Positions 47,794-55,181 of a DNA stretch of 64,000 bases are shown piece by piece. Source of the DNA: Homoserinimonas sp044769865. GTDB lineage: Bacteria; Actinomycetota; Actinomycetes; Actinomycetales; Microbacteriaceae. Numbering within the stretch: position 1 is the first letter of the stretch; each line of letters opens with the position of its first letter. The notes beneath the pieces are model-generated. The model did no database searches. It was not told where the DNA came from and saw only the letters and a list, made by a program, of their open reading frames with translations. The stretch covers positions 248,001-312,000 of the forward strand of contig NZ_JBIZWA010000002.1 of the NCBI RefSeq assembly GCF_044769865.1, read 5' to 3'. The translations under genes were made by a program, and so were the position numbers.

Positions 47794-50742
47794 ATGGCCC
47801 GCGACCAGACGTCCCTGACCGAGCTCGCGCGCCTCGGTTTCGCGCGTCTCGGCCAGGCGAGGGAGTCCCTGGATGCGCTCGGTCGGGATCGCGCGACGGC
47901 GCTGTTCGGCGCGTTCTCGCTTGCAGCAGATCCCGACGAAGCACTCCGTCTTCTCCTGGAACTTCGTGACCGAGCTCCTGCCGAGACCGATGCGCTCCTC
48001 GCGGAGGAGGGTGCTGCACGCCGCCTCATCCGCCTGCTCGGGGCGTCGCCCGCCCTTGGCGAGTTCTTCCGGCGGCACCCAGCGGAGCTGGCGACCTTGT
48101 CGCATCCGCTCATATCGCCGTGGAGCGCCGAGCAGTATCGTGCCGACCTGCAGGAGGCGGTCGCTGAGCTGAACGGCGAGGCCGGGTGGAACGCCCTCCG
48201 CGTGCGTTACCGGCGCCATCTCGCCGCCCTCGCCGCCTATGACCTTGAGCTACCGAATCCGCTCGTCGGCGTCTCGGAGGTGACGGCGGCGCTGGCCGAC
48301 CTCGCCTCGGCCGCCCTGGATGCCTCGCTCACCGTCGCGCGACGCGACGTGCCGTACCCGGCAGATGACGTGGCAGGCACGCGACTCGCGGTGATCGGCA
48401 TGGGCAAGGCGGGAGCGCGCGAACTCAACTACGTCAGTGACGTCGACGTGATCTTCGTGGTCGAGGGATCGGAGTCGATCACGACGGGCCTCGCGATTGA
48501 CATCGGCACGCGGCTCGCGATCGCAACTATGAAGGGCATCAGCGACCTCGCAACCGAGCCTTCGCTCTGGGAGGTCGATGCGAATCTGCGACCGGAAGGC
48601 AAGGACGGCGCGCTCGTCCGCACGCTGGAATCCCACGTTGCCTACTACGAGCGATGGGCGCAGAACTGGGAGTTCCAGGCGCTCCTCAAGTCGCGCCATA
48701 TCGCTGGCGACCGAGACCTTGGTGAGCGCTACGAGGAGGCAATCCGCCCCTTCGTCTGGCGGAGCTCCTCGCGGGACGGTTTCGTGCAGGGTGTGCAGCG
48801 GATGCGCGAGCGCGTCACCGAGCACATCCCCGCTGAAGAGGTCGACATCCAGCTGAAGCTCGGGCCGGGCGGGATCCGTGACATCGAGTTCACGGTGCAG
48901 CTGCTCCAGCTCGTCCACGGCAGCGCTGATGAGCTCGTGCGCCAGCGCGCGAGCCTGGATGCTTTGGATGCCCTCGCCGAACAGGGCTACATCGGTCGCG
49001 CCGAGGCGGCCGAGTTTGCGCACGACTACCAGTTCCTGCGGGTGCTCGAGCACCGGCTCCAGCTCAGCCGTCTGACCCGTACCCACCTCATGCCGCGTGA
49101 CCGGGACGCACTCCGGGTGCTGGCACGTGCCTCTGGCCTCGCAGCGACGGCGGAGGGCATCACGGAGCAATGGGCGGCGCGCAAGTCGACCGTGCGCACC
49201 CTTCACGAGAAGCTCTTCTACCGACCTCTCCTGTCTGCGGTTGCGGCGCTTCCCGAAGAGGAGCTGGCGCTCACGAGTGGCCAGGCTGAGGCGCGTCTCG
49301 CCGCGATTGGCTTCATCGACACCCGCGGAGCGCTCGCACATATCGCCGCCATGACGGCGGGCGTCTCCCGGCGTGCGCAGATCCAGAAGAACCTGCTGCC
49401 GGTGATGCTCCAGTGGTTCGCCGAAGGGACAGACCCCGACTACGGCCTGCTCGCGTTCCGCCGGCTCAGCGACGAGCTGGGGGAGTCGTACTGGTACCTG
49501 CGGATGCTGCGGGACTCCTCGGGCGCTGCCAAGCGACTCACGGCGGCCCTGAGTGGTTCCCGCTTCGTCGGCGGCCTGCTTGAACGGATGCCTGAGTCGG
49601 CCGCGTGGCTCGAGAGCGACGACGACCTGCGACCGAGGCCCGCAACCCTACTGGATGAGGAGTCCACGGCCATCCTGCGCCGCCACAGCGAGCCGAAGAC
49701 GGCTGTCGCCGCCCTCCGTGCCATCCGAAGGCGGGAAGTGCTGAGGGTCGCCCTGGGAGCGATCCTGGGCGTTGTGGGCATCGAGGAGCTGGGCACGGCG
49801 CTCTCCGACATCAACACGGCCCTGCTGCGGGGGGTGCTCGCGGCGGTGCGTCGTGCCGATGACGGGCTGGAGTTCGCCATCATCGCCATGGGCCGCTATG
49901 GAGGCGCTGAGCTCGGTTTCGGTTCGGACGCCGACGTCATGTATGTCTATCGACCCACGACCGCAGAGCCTCACCACGCGCAGCGGACGGCCGAGCGCAT
50001 CGTCTCCGACATTGTCGCCATGACGGAGGATCTCCGGCTGCCCTTCGACCTCGACGCGAACTTGAGACCGGAGGGACGCAACGGCCCGATCGCGCGCTCA
50101 CTCGACTCCTATCGCGCCTACTACGAGCGTTGGTCCCTCACATGGGAGGCGCAGGCCCTCCTGCGGGCTCGCGGAGTGGCGGGCGACGCCCAACTGCTCG
50201 CCGACTTCGAGGAACTGGCCGACTCGGTCCGCTATCCCGAGGCGATCGCCGAGACCGATGTCAGGGAGGTGAAACGCATCAAGGCCCGGGTCGAGTCCGA
50301 GCGCCTTCCCCAGGCGGCCGACCCATCGCGGCACCTCAAGCTCGGTCGTGGTTCGTTGAGCGATGTCGAGTGGTTCGTGCAGCTCATCCAGCTGCAGCAT
50401 GCGCACGAGCACCCGGAACTTCGCACCTCGTCGACACTTCGGGCCCTTTCCGCGGCAGCCGAACTCGGATTCGTGCCCGAGCGGGAGGCGGAAACGCTTC
50501 GTGAGGCCTGGATACTCGCGTCACGCATCCGCTCGGCCATCACGCTGTGGTCCGGCAAGACCTCCGATGTGATCCCCACCGACCGCGAGCAGCTTGAGGG
50601 CATCGCGCGCCTCCTCGGATACCCGGCAGGCTCAGCGACATTGCTCGAGGAGCACTACATGCGCTCGACGAGGCACGCGCGCACGGTGTTTGAGCGGCGC
50701 TTCTATGGTGTGTCGAAGTCCTATCAGCCGTCGACCGGCTGA
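47794..50742 (+). CDS. glnE: Glutamine synthetase adenylyltransferase/deadenylase GlnE
   Basis: 982-aa bifunctional nucleotidyltransferase that adenylylates and de-adenylylates glutamine synthetase. Two homologous nucleotidyltransferase domains are visible: GMGKAGARELNYVSDVDVIF in the N-terminal half and AMGRYGGAELGFGSDADVMY in the C-terminal half, each with the G...D-x-D metal site and a later LRPEG segment (VDANLRPEGKDGALVR and LDANLRPEGRNGPIAR). It is cotranscribed with glnA2 (8-nt gap), but its logical target is the adenylylatable glnA1 that faces it across a shared terminator. Confidence 0.96.
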   Translation: MARDQTSLTELARLGFARLGQARESLDALGRDRATALFGAFSLAADPDEALRLLLELRDRAPAETDALLAEEGAARRLIRLLGASPALGEFFRRHPAELATLSHPLISPWSAEQYRADLQEAVAELNGEAGWNALRVRYRRHLAALAAYDLELPNPLVGVSEVTAALADLASAALDASLTVARRDVPYPADDVAGTRLAVIGMGKAGARELNYVSDVDVIFVVEGSESITTGLAIDIGTRLAIATMKGISDLATEPSLWEVDANLRPEGKDGALVRTLESHVAYYERWAQNWEFQALLKSRHIAGDRDLGERYEEAIRPFVWRSSSRDGFVQGVQRMRERVTEHIPAEEVDIQLKLGPGGIRDIEFTVQLLQLVHGSADELVRQRASLDALDALAEQGYIGRAEAAEFAHDYQFLRVLEHRLQLSRLTRTHLMPRDRDALRVLARASGLAATAEGITEQWAARKSTVRTLHEKLFYRPLLSAVAALPEEELALTSGQAEARLAAIGFIDTRGALAHIAAMTAGVSRRAQIQKNLLPVMLQWFAEGTDPDYGLLAFRRLSDELGESYWYLRMLRDSSGAAKRLTAALSGSRFVGGLLERMPESAAWLESDDDLRPRPATLLDEESTAILRRHSEPKTAVAALRAIRRREVLRVALGAILGVVGIEELGTALSDINTALLRGVLAAVRRADDGLEFAIIAMGRYGGAELGFGSDADVMYVYRPTTAEPHHAQRTAERIVSDIVAMTEDLRLPFDLDANLRPEGRNGPIARSLDSYRAYYERWSLTWEAQALLRARGVAGDAQLLADFEELADSVRYPEAIAETDVREVKRIKARVESERLPQAADPSRHLKLGRGSLSDVEWFVQLIQLQHAHEHPELRTSSTLRALSAAAELGFVPEREAETLREAWILASRIRSAITLWSGKTSDVIPTDREQLEGIARLLGYPAGSATLLEEHYMRSTRHARTVFERRFYGVSKSYQPSTG

Positions 50743-50756
50743 CGCTGCCGGTGCAT

Positions 50757-50794
50757 GAGAAAGGGCCGCGGAGCTGAGTTCCGCGGCCCTTCTC
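50757..50794. terminator. Bidirectional terminator between glnE and glnA1
   Basis: A 15-bp stem (left arm 50757-50772 with one bulged A, right arm 50780-50794: TCCGCGGCCCTTCTC) with a 7-nt loop. AGAAA/TTCTC ends make it A/T-tailed in both directions, so it can stop the convergent glnE and glnA1 transcripts. Confidence 0.82.
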
Positions 50795-50808
50795 ATTCGC
50801 TCCTGCGA

Positions 50809-52233
50809 TCAGACTCCGTAGTACAGCTCGTACTCGATCGGGGTCGGGCGCATCGCGGCGGGGAGGATCTCCTTCTCCCGCTTGTACGCGATCCAGGTCT
50901 CGATGAGGTCCTTCGTGAAGACGTTGCCCTGCGTCAGGAAGTCGTGGTCCTGCTCGAGCGCGTCCAGCGCCTCAGCGAGGTTCGCCGGCACCTGCGGGAT
51001 GTTCTTGGCCTCCTCGGGCGGGAGCTCGTAGAGGTCCTTGTCGACCGGGTCGAGCGGCTCGATGCGGTTCTTGATTCCGTCGAGGCCAGCCATCAGCTGT
51101 GCCGCGAAGGCGAGGTACGGGTTGCTCGAGGCATCCGGTGCCCGGAACTCGATGCGCTTCGCCTTGGGGTTGGTTCCCGTGATCGGGATGCGGATGGCAG
51201 CCGAGCGGTTGCCCGCCGAGTAGACGAGGTTGACGGGTGCCTCGAAGCCGGGCACGAGGCGGCGATACGAGTTCAGCGTGGGGTTCGTGAACGCGAGCAC
51301 CGCGGGTGCGTGCTTGAGCAGGCCACCGATGTACCAGCGTGCGGTGTCGCTGAGCCCGCCATAGCCGGCCTCATCGTAGAAGAGCGGCTTGCCCTCGTTC
51401 CAGAGCGACTGGTGGGTGTGCATGCCGGAGCCGTTGTCTCCGAAGAGCGGCTTGGGCATGAAGGTCGCGGTCTTGCCCCACTCGTTCGCCGTGTTCTTGA
51501 CGATGTACTTGAACTTCAGGATGTCGTCTGCCGCGTGCACCATGGTGTCGAAACGGTAGTTGATCTCCGCCTGGCCACCGGTGCCGACCTCGTGGTGCGC
51601 ACGCTCGAGGATGAGACCCGCATCAATGAGCTTGAGGCTGATGTCATCGCGCAGGTCAGCCTGCTTGTCGACGGGGCTCACGGGGAAGTAGCCGCCCTTG
51701 TACGGCGTCTTGTTACCGAGGTTGCCGCCGGCCTCCTCGCGACCCGTGTTCCAGGCGCCCTCCTCCGAGTCGACGCTGAAGAAGCTTGCGTTCTGCTTCG
51801 TCTCGTAGCGCACGTCGTCGAAGATGTAGAACTCAGCCTCGGGGGCGAAGAACGCGGTGTCGGCGATGCCTGTTGAGGCGAGGTACTTCTCGGCCTTCTT
51901 GGCGACCTGGCGCGGGTCACGTCCATACACTTCGCCGTTGCGCGGGTTGTAGATGTCGAAGACCATGATGAGCGTCTTCTCGGCTCGGAACGGGTCCAGG
52001 TAGGCCGTGCTCACGTCGGGGATCAGTTGCATGTCTGATTCGTGAATCGACGCGAAGCCTCGGATCGAGGAGCCGTCGAAGAGCTGGCCGTCACGGAAGA
52101 AGTCCTCGTCGACGGTCGATGCCGGGATGTTGAAGTGCTGCTGAACACCGGGGAGATCGGTGAAGCGGATATCAAGGAACTTGACGTCGTTTTCCTTGAT
52201 GTACTTGAGCACCTCGGAAGAATCATTGAACAT
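50809..52233 (-). CDS. glnA: Glutamine synthetase type I beta (adenylylatable)
   Basis: 474-aa main glutamine synthetase (GlnA1). Blocks: FDGSSIRGFASIHESDMQLI, FAPEAEFYIFDDVRY, AHHEVGTGGQAEINYRFDTM, FMPKPLFGDNGSGMHTHQSL, and the adenylylation site KDLYELPPEEAKNIP with Y402 as the modified tyrosine. Activity is therefore expected to be controlled by GlnE. A GlnR-type operator (four half-sites, 52307-52344) lies just upstream of a TAGCCT -10 (52291-52296). TTGGAG precedes the ATG. Transcription also appears under nitrogen control. Confidence 0.97.
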   Translation of the reverse strand: MFNDSSEVLKYIKENDVKFLDIRFTDLPGVQQHFNIPASTVDEDFFRDGQLFDGSSIRGFASIHESDMQLIPDVSTAYLDPFRAEKTLIMVFDIYNPRNGEVYGRDPRQVAKKAEKYLASTGIADTAFFAPEAEFYIFDDVRYETKQNASFFSVDSEEGAWNTGREEAGGNLGNKTPYKGGYFPVSPVDKQADLRDDISLKLIDAGLILERAHHEVGTGGQAEINYRFDTMVHAADDILKFKYIVKNTANEWGKTATFMPKPLFGDNGSGMHTHQSLWNEGKPLFYDEAGYGGLSDTARWYIGGLLKHAPAVLAFTNPTLNSYRRLVPGFEAPVNLVYSAGNRSAAIRIPITGTNPKAKRIEFRAPDASSNPYLAFAAQLMAGLDGIKNRIEPLDPVDKDLYELPPEEAKNIPQVPANLAEALDALEQDHDFLTQGNVFTKDLIETWIAYKREKEILPAAMRPTPIEYELYYGV

Positions 52234-52290
52234 GCGATGGACTCCAATGGCGAGGGATTTGCGATGGTCGCTGCGTGCGCAGCCATGGGG

Positions 52291-52296
52291 AGGCTA
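52291..52296 (-). promoter_or_regulatory. Candidate -10 box of glnA1
   Basis: Minus strand TAGCCT, with the proximal edge of the GlnR-type box 10-11 bp upstream, so the box covers the -35 region. The leader would be about 50 nt. Confidence 0.4.
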
Positions 52297-52306
52297 ACGG
52301 GAAGGC

Positions 52307-52344
52307 ATTTCTTCGCGGTGTCCCCATTGTTTCGCCAATGTTAC
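52307..52344 (-). promoter_or_regulatory. GlnR-type operator upstream of glnA1
   Basis: Minus strand reads GTAAC-n6-GAAAC-n6-GACAC-n6-GAAAT: four pentamers each separated by exactly 6 nt. The consensus for the actinobacterial nitrogen regulator GlnR is gTnAC-n6-GaAAC repeated. Both members of each pair fit, with one or no mismatch per pentamer. It lies 74-111 bp before the glnA1 start and also 15-52 bp upstream of the -10 of the divergent RDD gene. Confidence 0.75.
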
Positions 52345-52358
52345 GCGTCGCGTGAAAC

Positions 52359-52364
52359 TAAGCT
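52359..52364 (+). promoter_or_regulatory. -10 box of RDD gene, leaderless-type
   Basis: TAAGCT, 6 nt (TGTGGG), then the ATG at 52371. Confidence 0.5.
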
Positions 52365-52370
52365 TGTGGG

Positions 52371-52784
52371 ATGCCTGAACCGAGCACCATGAACACCGGG
52401 AACAACGACTGGCCGGGGCAGCGGCTCAGGCTTCCGGAACATGGTCCACGTTCGGTCGCGCGCCCGGGACGCCGCATCGCCGCGCTGGCAATCGACTTCG
52501 CTATCGCCGCGATTCTCTGGGCCGCATTCTTTCCCAACGAGCAGTGGGCCTCGACCCTCATCTTCGTCGGTATGCAAATCTTGTTCATCCCGTTGCTGTC
52601 CGGGGGAGTCGGGCACCTGTGTCTCGGCCTTCGCGTGGTGACCCTCAACGGCACGTGGGTCGGCGTGCTGCGTCCGATCATCCGCACGCTGCTGCTCGCG
52701 CTGCTGGTTCCAGCGCTCATCTGGGACGCCGACCAGCGCGGGCTCCACGACAAGGTCGCCGGCACTGTACTCGTGCGGGTCTAA
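52371..52784 (+). CDS. RDD family membrane protein
   Basis: 137-aa protein of the RDD family. The R-D signature region is RPGRRIAALAIDFAIAAILW, the name-giving aspartate pair is in ALIWDADQRGLHDKVAGTVLV, and two to three hydrophobic helices lie between (TLIFVGMQILFIPLLSGGVG and RTLLLALLVPALIW). The family's function is poorly known; some members are linked to Na+/H+ exchange. It is divergent from glnA1 and shares its intergenic control region, including the GlnR-type box. The convergent DUF4191 gene ends 59 bp downstream. Confidence 0.86.
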   Translation: MPEPSTMNTGNNDWPGQRLRLPEHGPRSVARPGRRIAALAIDFAIAAILWAAFFPNEQWASTLIFVGMQILFIPLLSGGVGHLCLGLRVVTLNGTWVGVLRPIIRTLLLALLVPALIWDADQRGLHDKVAGTVLVRV

Positions 52785-52843
52785 CGGGGATCGTTTCGTA
52801 CGCCAGCTGGGAGCCAGCGTTCGAGACGCCTTCGCAGGGTCTG

Positions 52844-53560
52844 CTAGCGCGGCCGCGGAGCGCGCACGCGCATGGGGTCGATGCCCTTCGGGATGGGCAT
52901 GCCGGTCTTGGTCGTCAGCGACGTGATGCGGTTGTTGACGGCGTAGACCTCTGCCTTCGACAGCTGCTTCTTGTATCCACCGAGCGTGCGGGCGATGCGG
53001 TGGAGCGGAACCGAGTCCTCATCCGGGCCCACGTGGATGATGTTGATGGGCACGTTGGGCAGCACACGGGCGACCTTGCGGCGCTCGTCATCCAGCATCC
53101 GAGTCGTGCGTGACTTTGGCCCCTCACCGATAAGGGCGACCCCGCCGCGCCCCACGGCACGGTAGACGGCGTCCTGCGTGCGGGGGCTGACCGCGACCGG
53201 CATCTCGCTCGCGGTCCAGCCGCGACGGAGCGAACTCTTCAGCACGGCACCGACAGCACCGGGCTGGCCCTCGATCTGCGAGTACGCGGCCTTCTCAGCG
53301 CGCCGACTCAGGACGATGAGGAACACGAGCGTGCCCGCGAGCAGGCCCGATATGCTCCACAGCACGAGACCGAACACGTTGGTGCCGGAGATCAGGATGC
53401 CTGCCGTCACCACCGCAACCAACGGGAGGACGAAGCCGAGCAGCATCCACCAGACCGACCGCGGATCGTGCCGCTTGGTCATGGTGAAGACCTGGTACAT
53501 CTGCTTGATGCGGCCTGGTTCCTTGGGCGCCTTGGGTGCCTTGTCGCTGCGTCGTGCCAT
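52844..53560 (-). CDS. DUF4191 family membrane protein
   Basis: 238-aa actinobacterial DUF4191 protein. A basic N-terminus (KAPKEPGRIKQMYQVFTMTK) precedes two adjacent hydrophobic helices (VWWMLLGFVLPLVAVVTAGI and VFGLVLWSISGLLAGTLVFL), then a soluble part with QIEGQPGAVGAVLKSSLRRG and RVLPNVPINIIHVGPDEDSV. Function is unknown. A TATCCT box lies 6 nt before the ATG. In actinobacteria it is typically found close to glnA1, as here. Confidence 0.86.
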   Translation of the reverse strand: MARRSDKAPKAPKEPGRIKQMYQVFTMTKRHDPRSVWWMLLGFVLPLVAVVTAGILISGTNVFGLVLWSISGLLAGTLVFLIVLSRRAEKAAYSQIEGQPGAVGAVLKSSLRRGWTASEMPVAVSPRTQDAVYRAVGRGGVALIGEGPKSRTTRMLDDERRKVARVLPNVPINIIHVGPDEDSVPLHRIARTLGGYKKQLSKAEVYAVNNRITSLTTKTGMPIPKGIDPMRVRAPRPR

Positions 53561-53566
53561 GGTTCA

Positions 53567-53572
53567 AGGATA
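53567..53572 (-). promoter_or_regulatory. -10 box of DUF4191 gene, leaderless-type
   Basis: Minus strand: TATCCT, 6 nt (TGAACC), then the ATG at 53560. Confidence 0.5.
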
Positions 53573-53669
53573 GGGCCTGCCGCGCGGTTCCAGACTCCTC
53601 CCGAAGCGCAGCTCGCGTGGCCGTTCCACAGGCCAGTCACCGATCACCGACTCCCGCTGCTGGCGGCTG

Positions 53670-53675
53670 CACGAT
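53670..53675 (+). promoter_or_regulatory. Candidate -10 box of pseudokinase gene
   Basis: CACGAT, 6 nt (TTCGAG), then the GTG at 53682. It has the leaderless spacing but lacks the first T. Confidence 0.28.
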
Positions 53676-53681
53676 TTCGAG

Positions 53682-55181
53682 GTGGGAATCATCGGTGGGT
53701 ATCGGGTGGTCAGAAGGCTCGGAGCAGGCGAGCGCAGCGAGGTATGGCTCGGACGAGCCGAAACTCCGAGGGATACGGGCGAATCTGCCATAGCGAACGC
53801 GCGCGAAGACACAGGCCTCGTGGCCATCAAGGTCTACCGGGAGGACACGGCGTCAGAAACGGTCGATCGGGAACTCACAGCACTCACGCGCATGGCCTCG
53901 CCCCACATCGTCGGAGTGGTCGATGCTGCGGCTGAGGGCACGCGACAGTGCGTCGTGCTCAGGCTTCTTGACCCCGGAGGTCTGACCCGCCTGCTCGCCA
54001 GTCGTGCCACGCTCGGTCGCGGCGAGTTGGTCACCCTTCTGGTGCCACTGGCCCGGGCGGTCGATTCGATGCACGCGGCCGGCGTCACGCACGGCTCGCT
54101 CCGTGCCTCAAAGGTGCTGTTCTCTGACGCCGGCGCCCCAGTCCTGCTCGGTGGAGCGCGCATGACCGATTCGGCGCATCCGCCGTCGAGATCGGTGTTG
54201 AAGGACGGACGGGAGTTCATCGACGACCGTCACGCCCTCTGGCTGCTTGCCAGCGACCTCCTTGCGCGGGCCGCCCACCCGGAAGAGGTCGGAGGACTCA
54301 GCGCATGGTTGCGCACGGATCCATGGATGGCCCCCAATTTTCAGGAAGAGCTGTCGGAGAAGGCATTCGAGACGGGCCCGCCGGCGCCACTGTCCATCCC
54401 GTGGCTTGGACTTGAACCCATGCTCGACAGCAGCCGCGACACACGACAGTCGCGGTCGCGACGCGAACCGGAGGAACCCACCCTGGAGCGGGCGACGCCG
54501 GCATGGGCACGGGCGCTGAAGCCGGCGACCCGCAAGATCCGCTCGGTGCTGCGTCGATTGCGCGAGGCCTACCCCGTGGTGCGTCCCCGTTTCAGGATTC
54601 TCGGCCTGCTTGGTCTCGTAATGATCGGTGTGGTCCTCATTGTTGCGACCGCTATGGACACCGGCAGCACGCAAGCTGTGGGGCCGGGGGAGACCGAGGC
54701 TCCGGCAGTGGAGTCGCATCGTGACGACGTTCCTGAGCCGGAGTCCCGCATGGACGTGGATGGCGAGCCTGAGTCGAGCGACACCATGAATGTCACGGTC
54801 CCCGACGAGGAGGCGCTGACTGGGGACGACCCAGTACTCGCGGCCAGGCGCCTGCTCGCGCTGCGTGACGCCTGTCTGAGCGCGGCATCTGCCGAGTGCC
54901 TCGACGACGTGCTCCAACGGGATTCCGCCGCCTGGATGGCCGACACCGCCAGGCTCAGCGAACGTGCCGATGGCGGGACGCACGTTCCGGTCCTGCGAGA
55001 ACACGACGAGGTCGCGGTCATCGACATCATGGGCGGTGTCGTGTTGCTCAGCGTTGACGGACCGGCCCTGCCTGTCGGGACCGACGGCACCCCGGACGCG
55101 ACCGCGGAAAGAGCACCGGCCTCGGTCCTGATCATCAGGACCGAGGCCGGTTGGAGGATCCGGGACGTGCTTCCGGGCTAG
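53682..55181 (+). CDS. Hanks-type pseudokinase with one membrane helix
   Basis: 499-aa protein. Residues 1-~220 follow the eukaryotic-type Ser/Thr kinase fold: glycine loop LGAGERSEVWLG (13-24) and VAIK lysine K50. But the catalytic loop reads HGSLRASK at 137-144 where active kinases have HRDxKxxN, and the DFG triplet is replaced by GGA in VLLGGARM. Catalytic Asp, Lys and Asn are all lost, so it should be inactive. A basic linker (~255-300) leads to a single membrane helix (~305-325, LLGLVMIGVVLIVATA), then an external acidic stretch and a small C-terminal domain (VLREHDEVAVIDIMGGVVLL). It may be a ligand-sensing or scaffold protein for cell envelope work; that is speculation. Its stop overlaps the convergent E2 stop. 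Confidence 0.75.
   Translation: MGIIGGYRVVRRLGAGERSEVWLGRAETPRDTGESAIANAREDTGLVAIKVYREDTASETVDRELTALTRMASPHIVGVVDAAAEGTRQCVVLRLLDPGGLTRLLASRATLGRGELVTLLVPLARAVDSMHAAGVTHGSLRASKVLFSDAGAPVLLGGARMTDSAHPPSRSVLKDGREFIDDRHALWLLASDLLARAAHPEEVGGLSAWLRTDPWMAPNFQEELSEKAFETGPPAPLSIPWLGLEPMLDSSRDTRQSRSRREPEEPTLERATPAWARALKPATRKIRSVLRRLREAYPVVRPRFRILGLLGLVMIGVVLIVATAMDTGSTQAVGPGETEAPAVESHRDDVPEPESRMDVDGEPESSDTMNVTVPDEEALTGDDPVLAARRLLALRDACLSAASAECLDDVLQRDSAAWMADTARLSERADGGTHVPVLREHDEVAVIDIMGGVVLLSVDGPALPVGTDGTPDATAERAPASVLIIRTEAGWRIRDVLPG

Noticed and set aside
46412..48019. A 535-codon minus-strand frame opposite glnA2
   Set aside because: Antisense shadow of glnA2 and the start of glnE.
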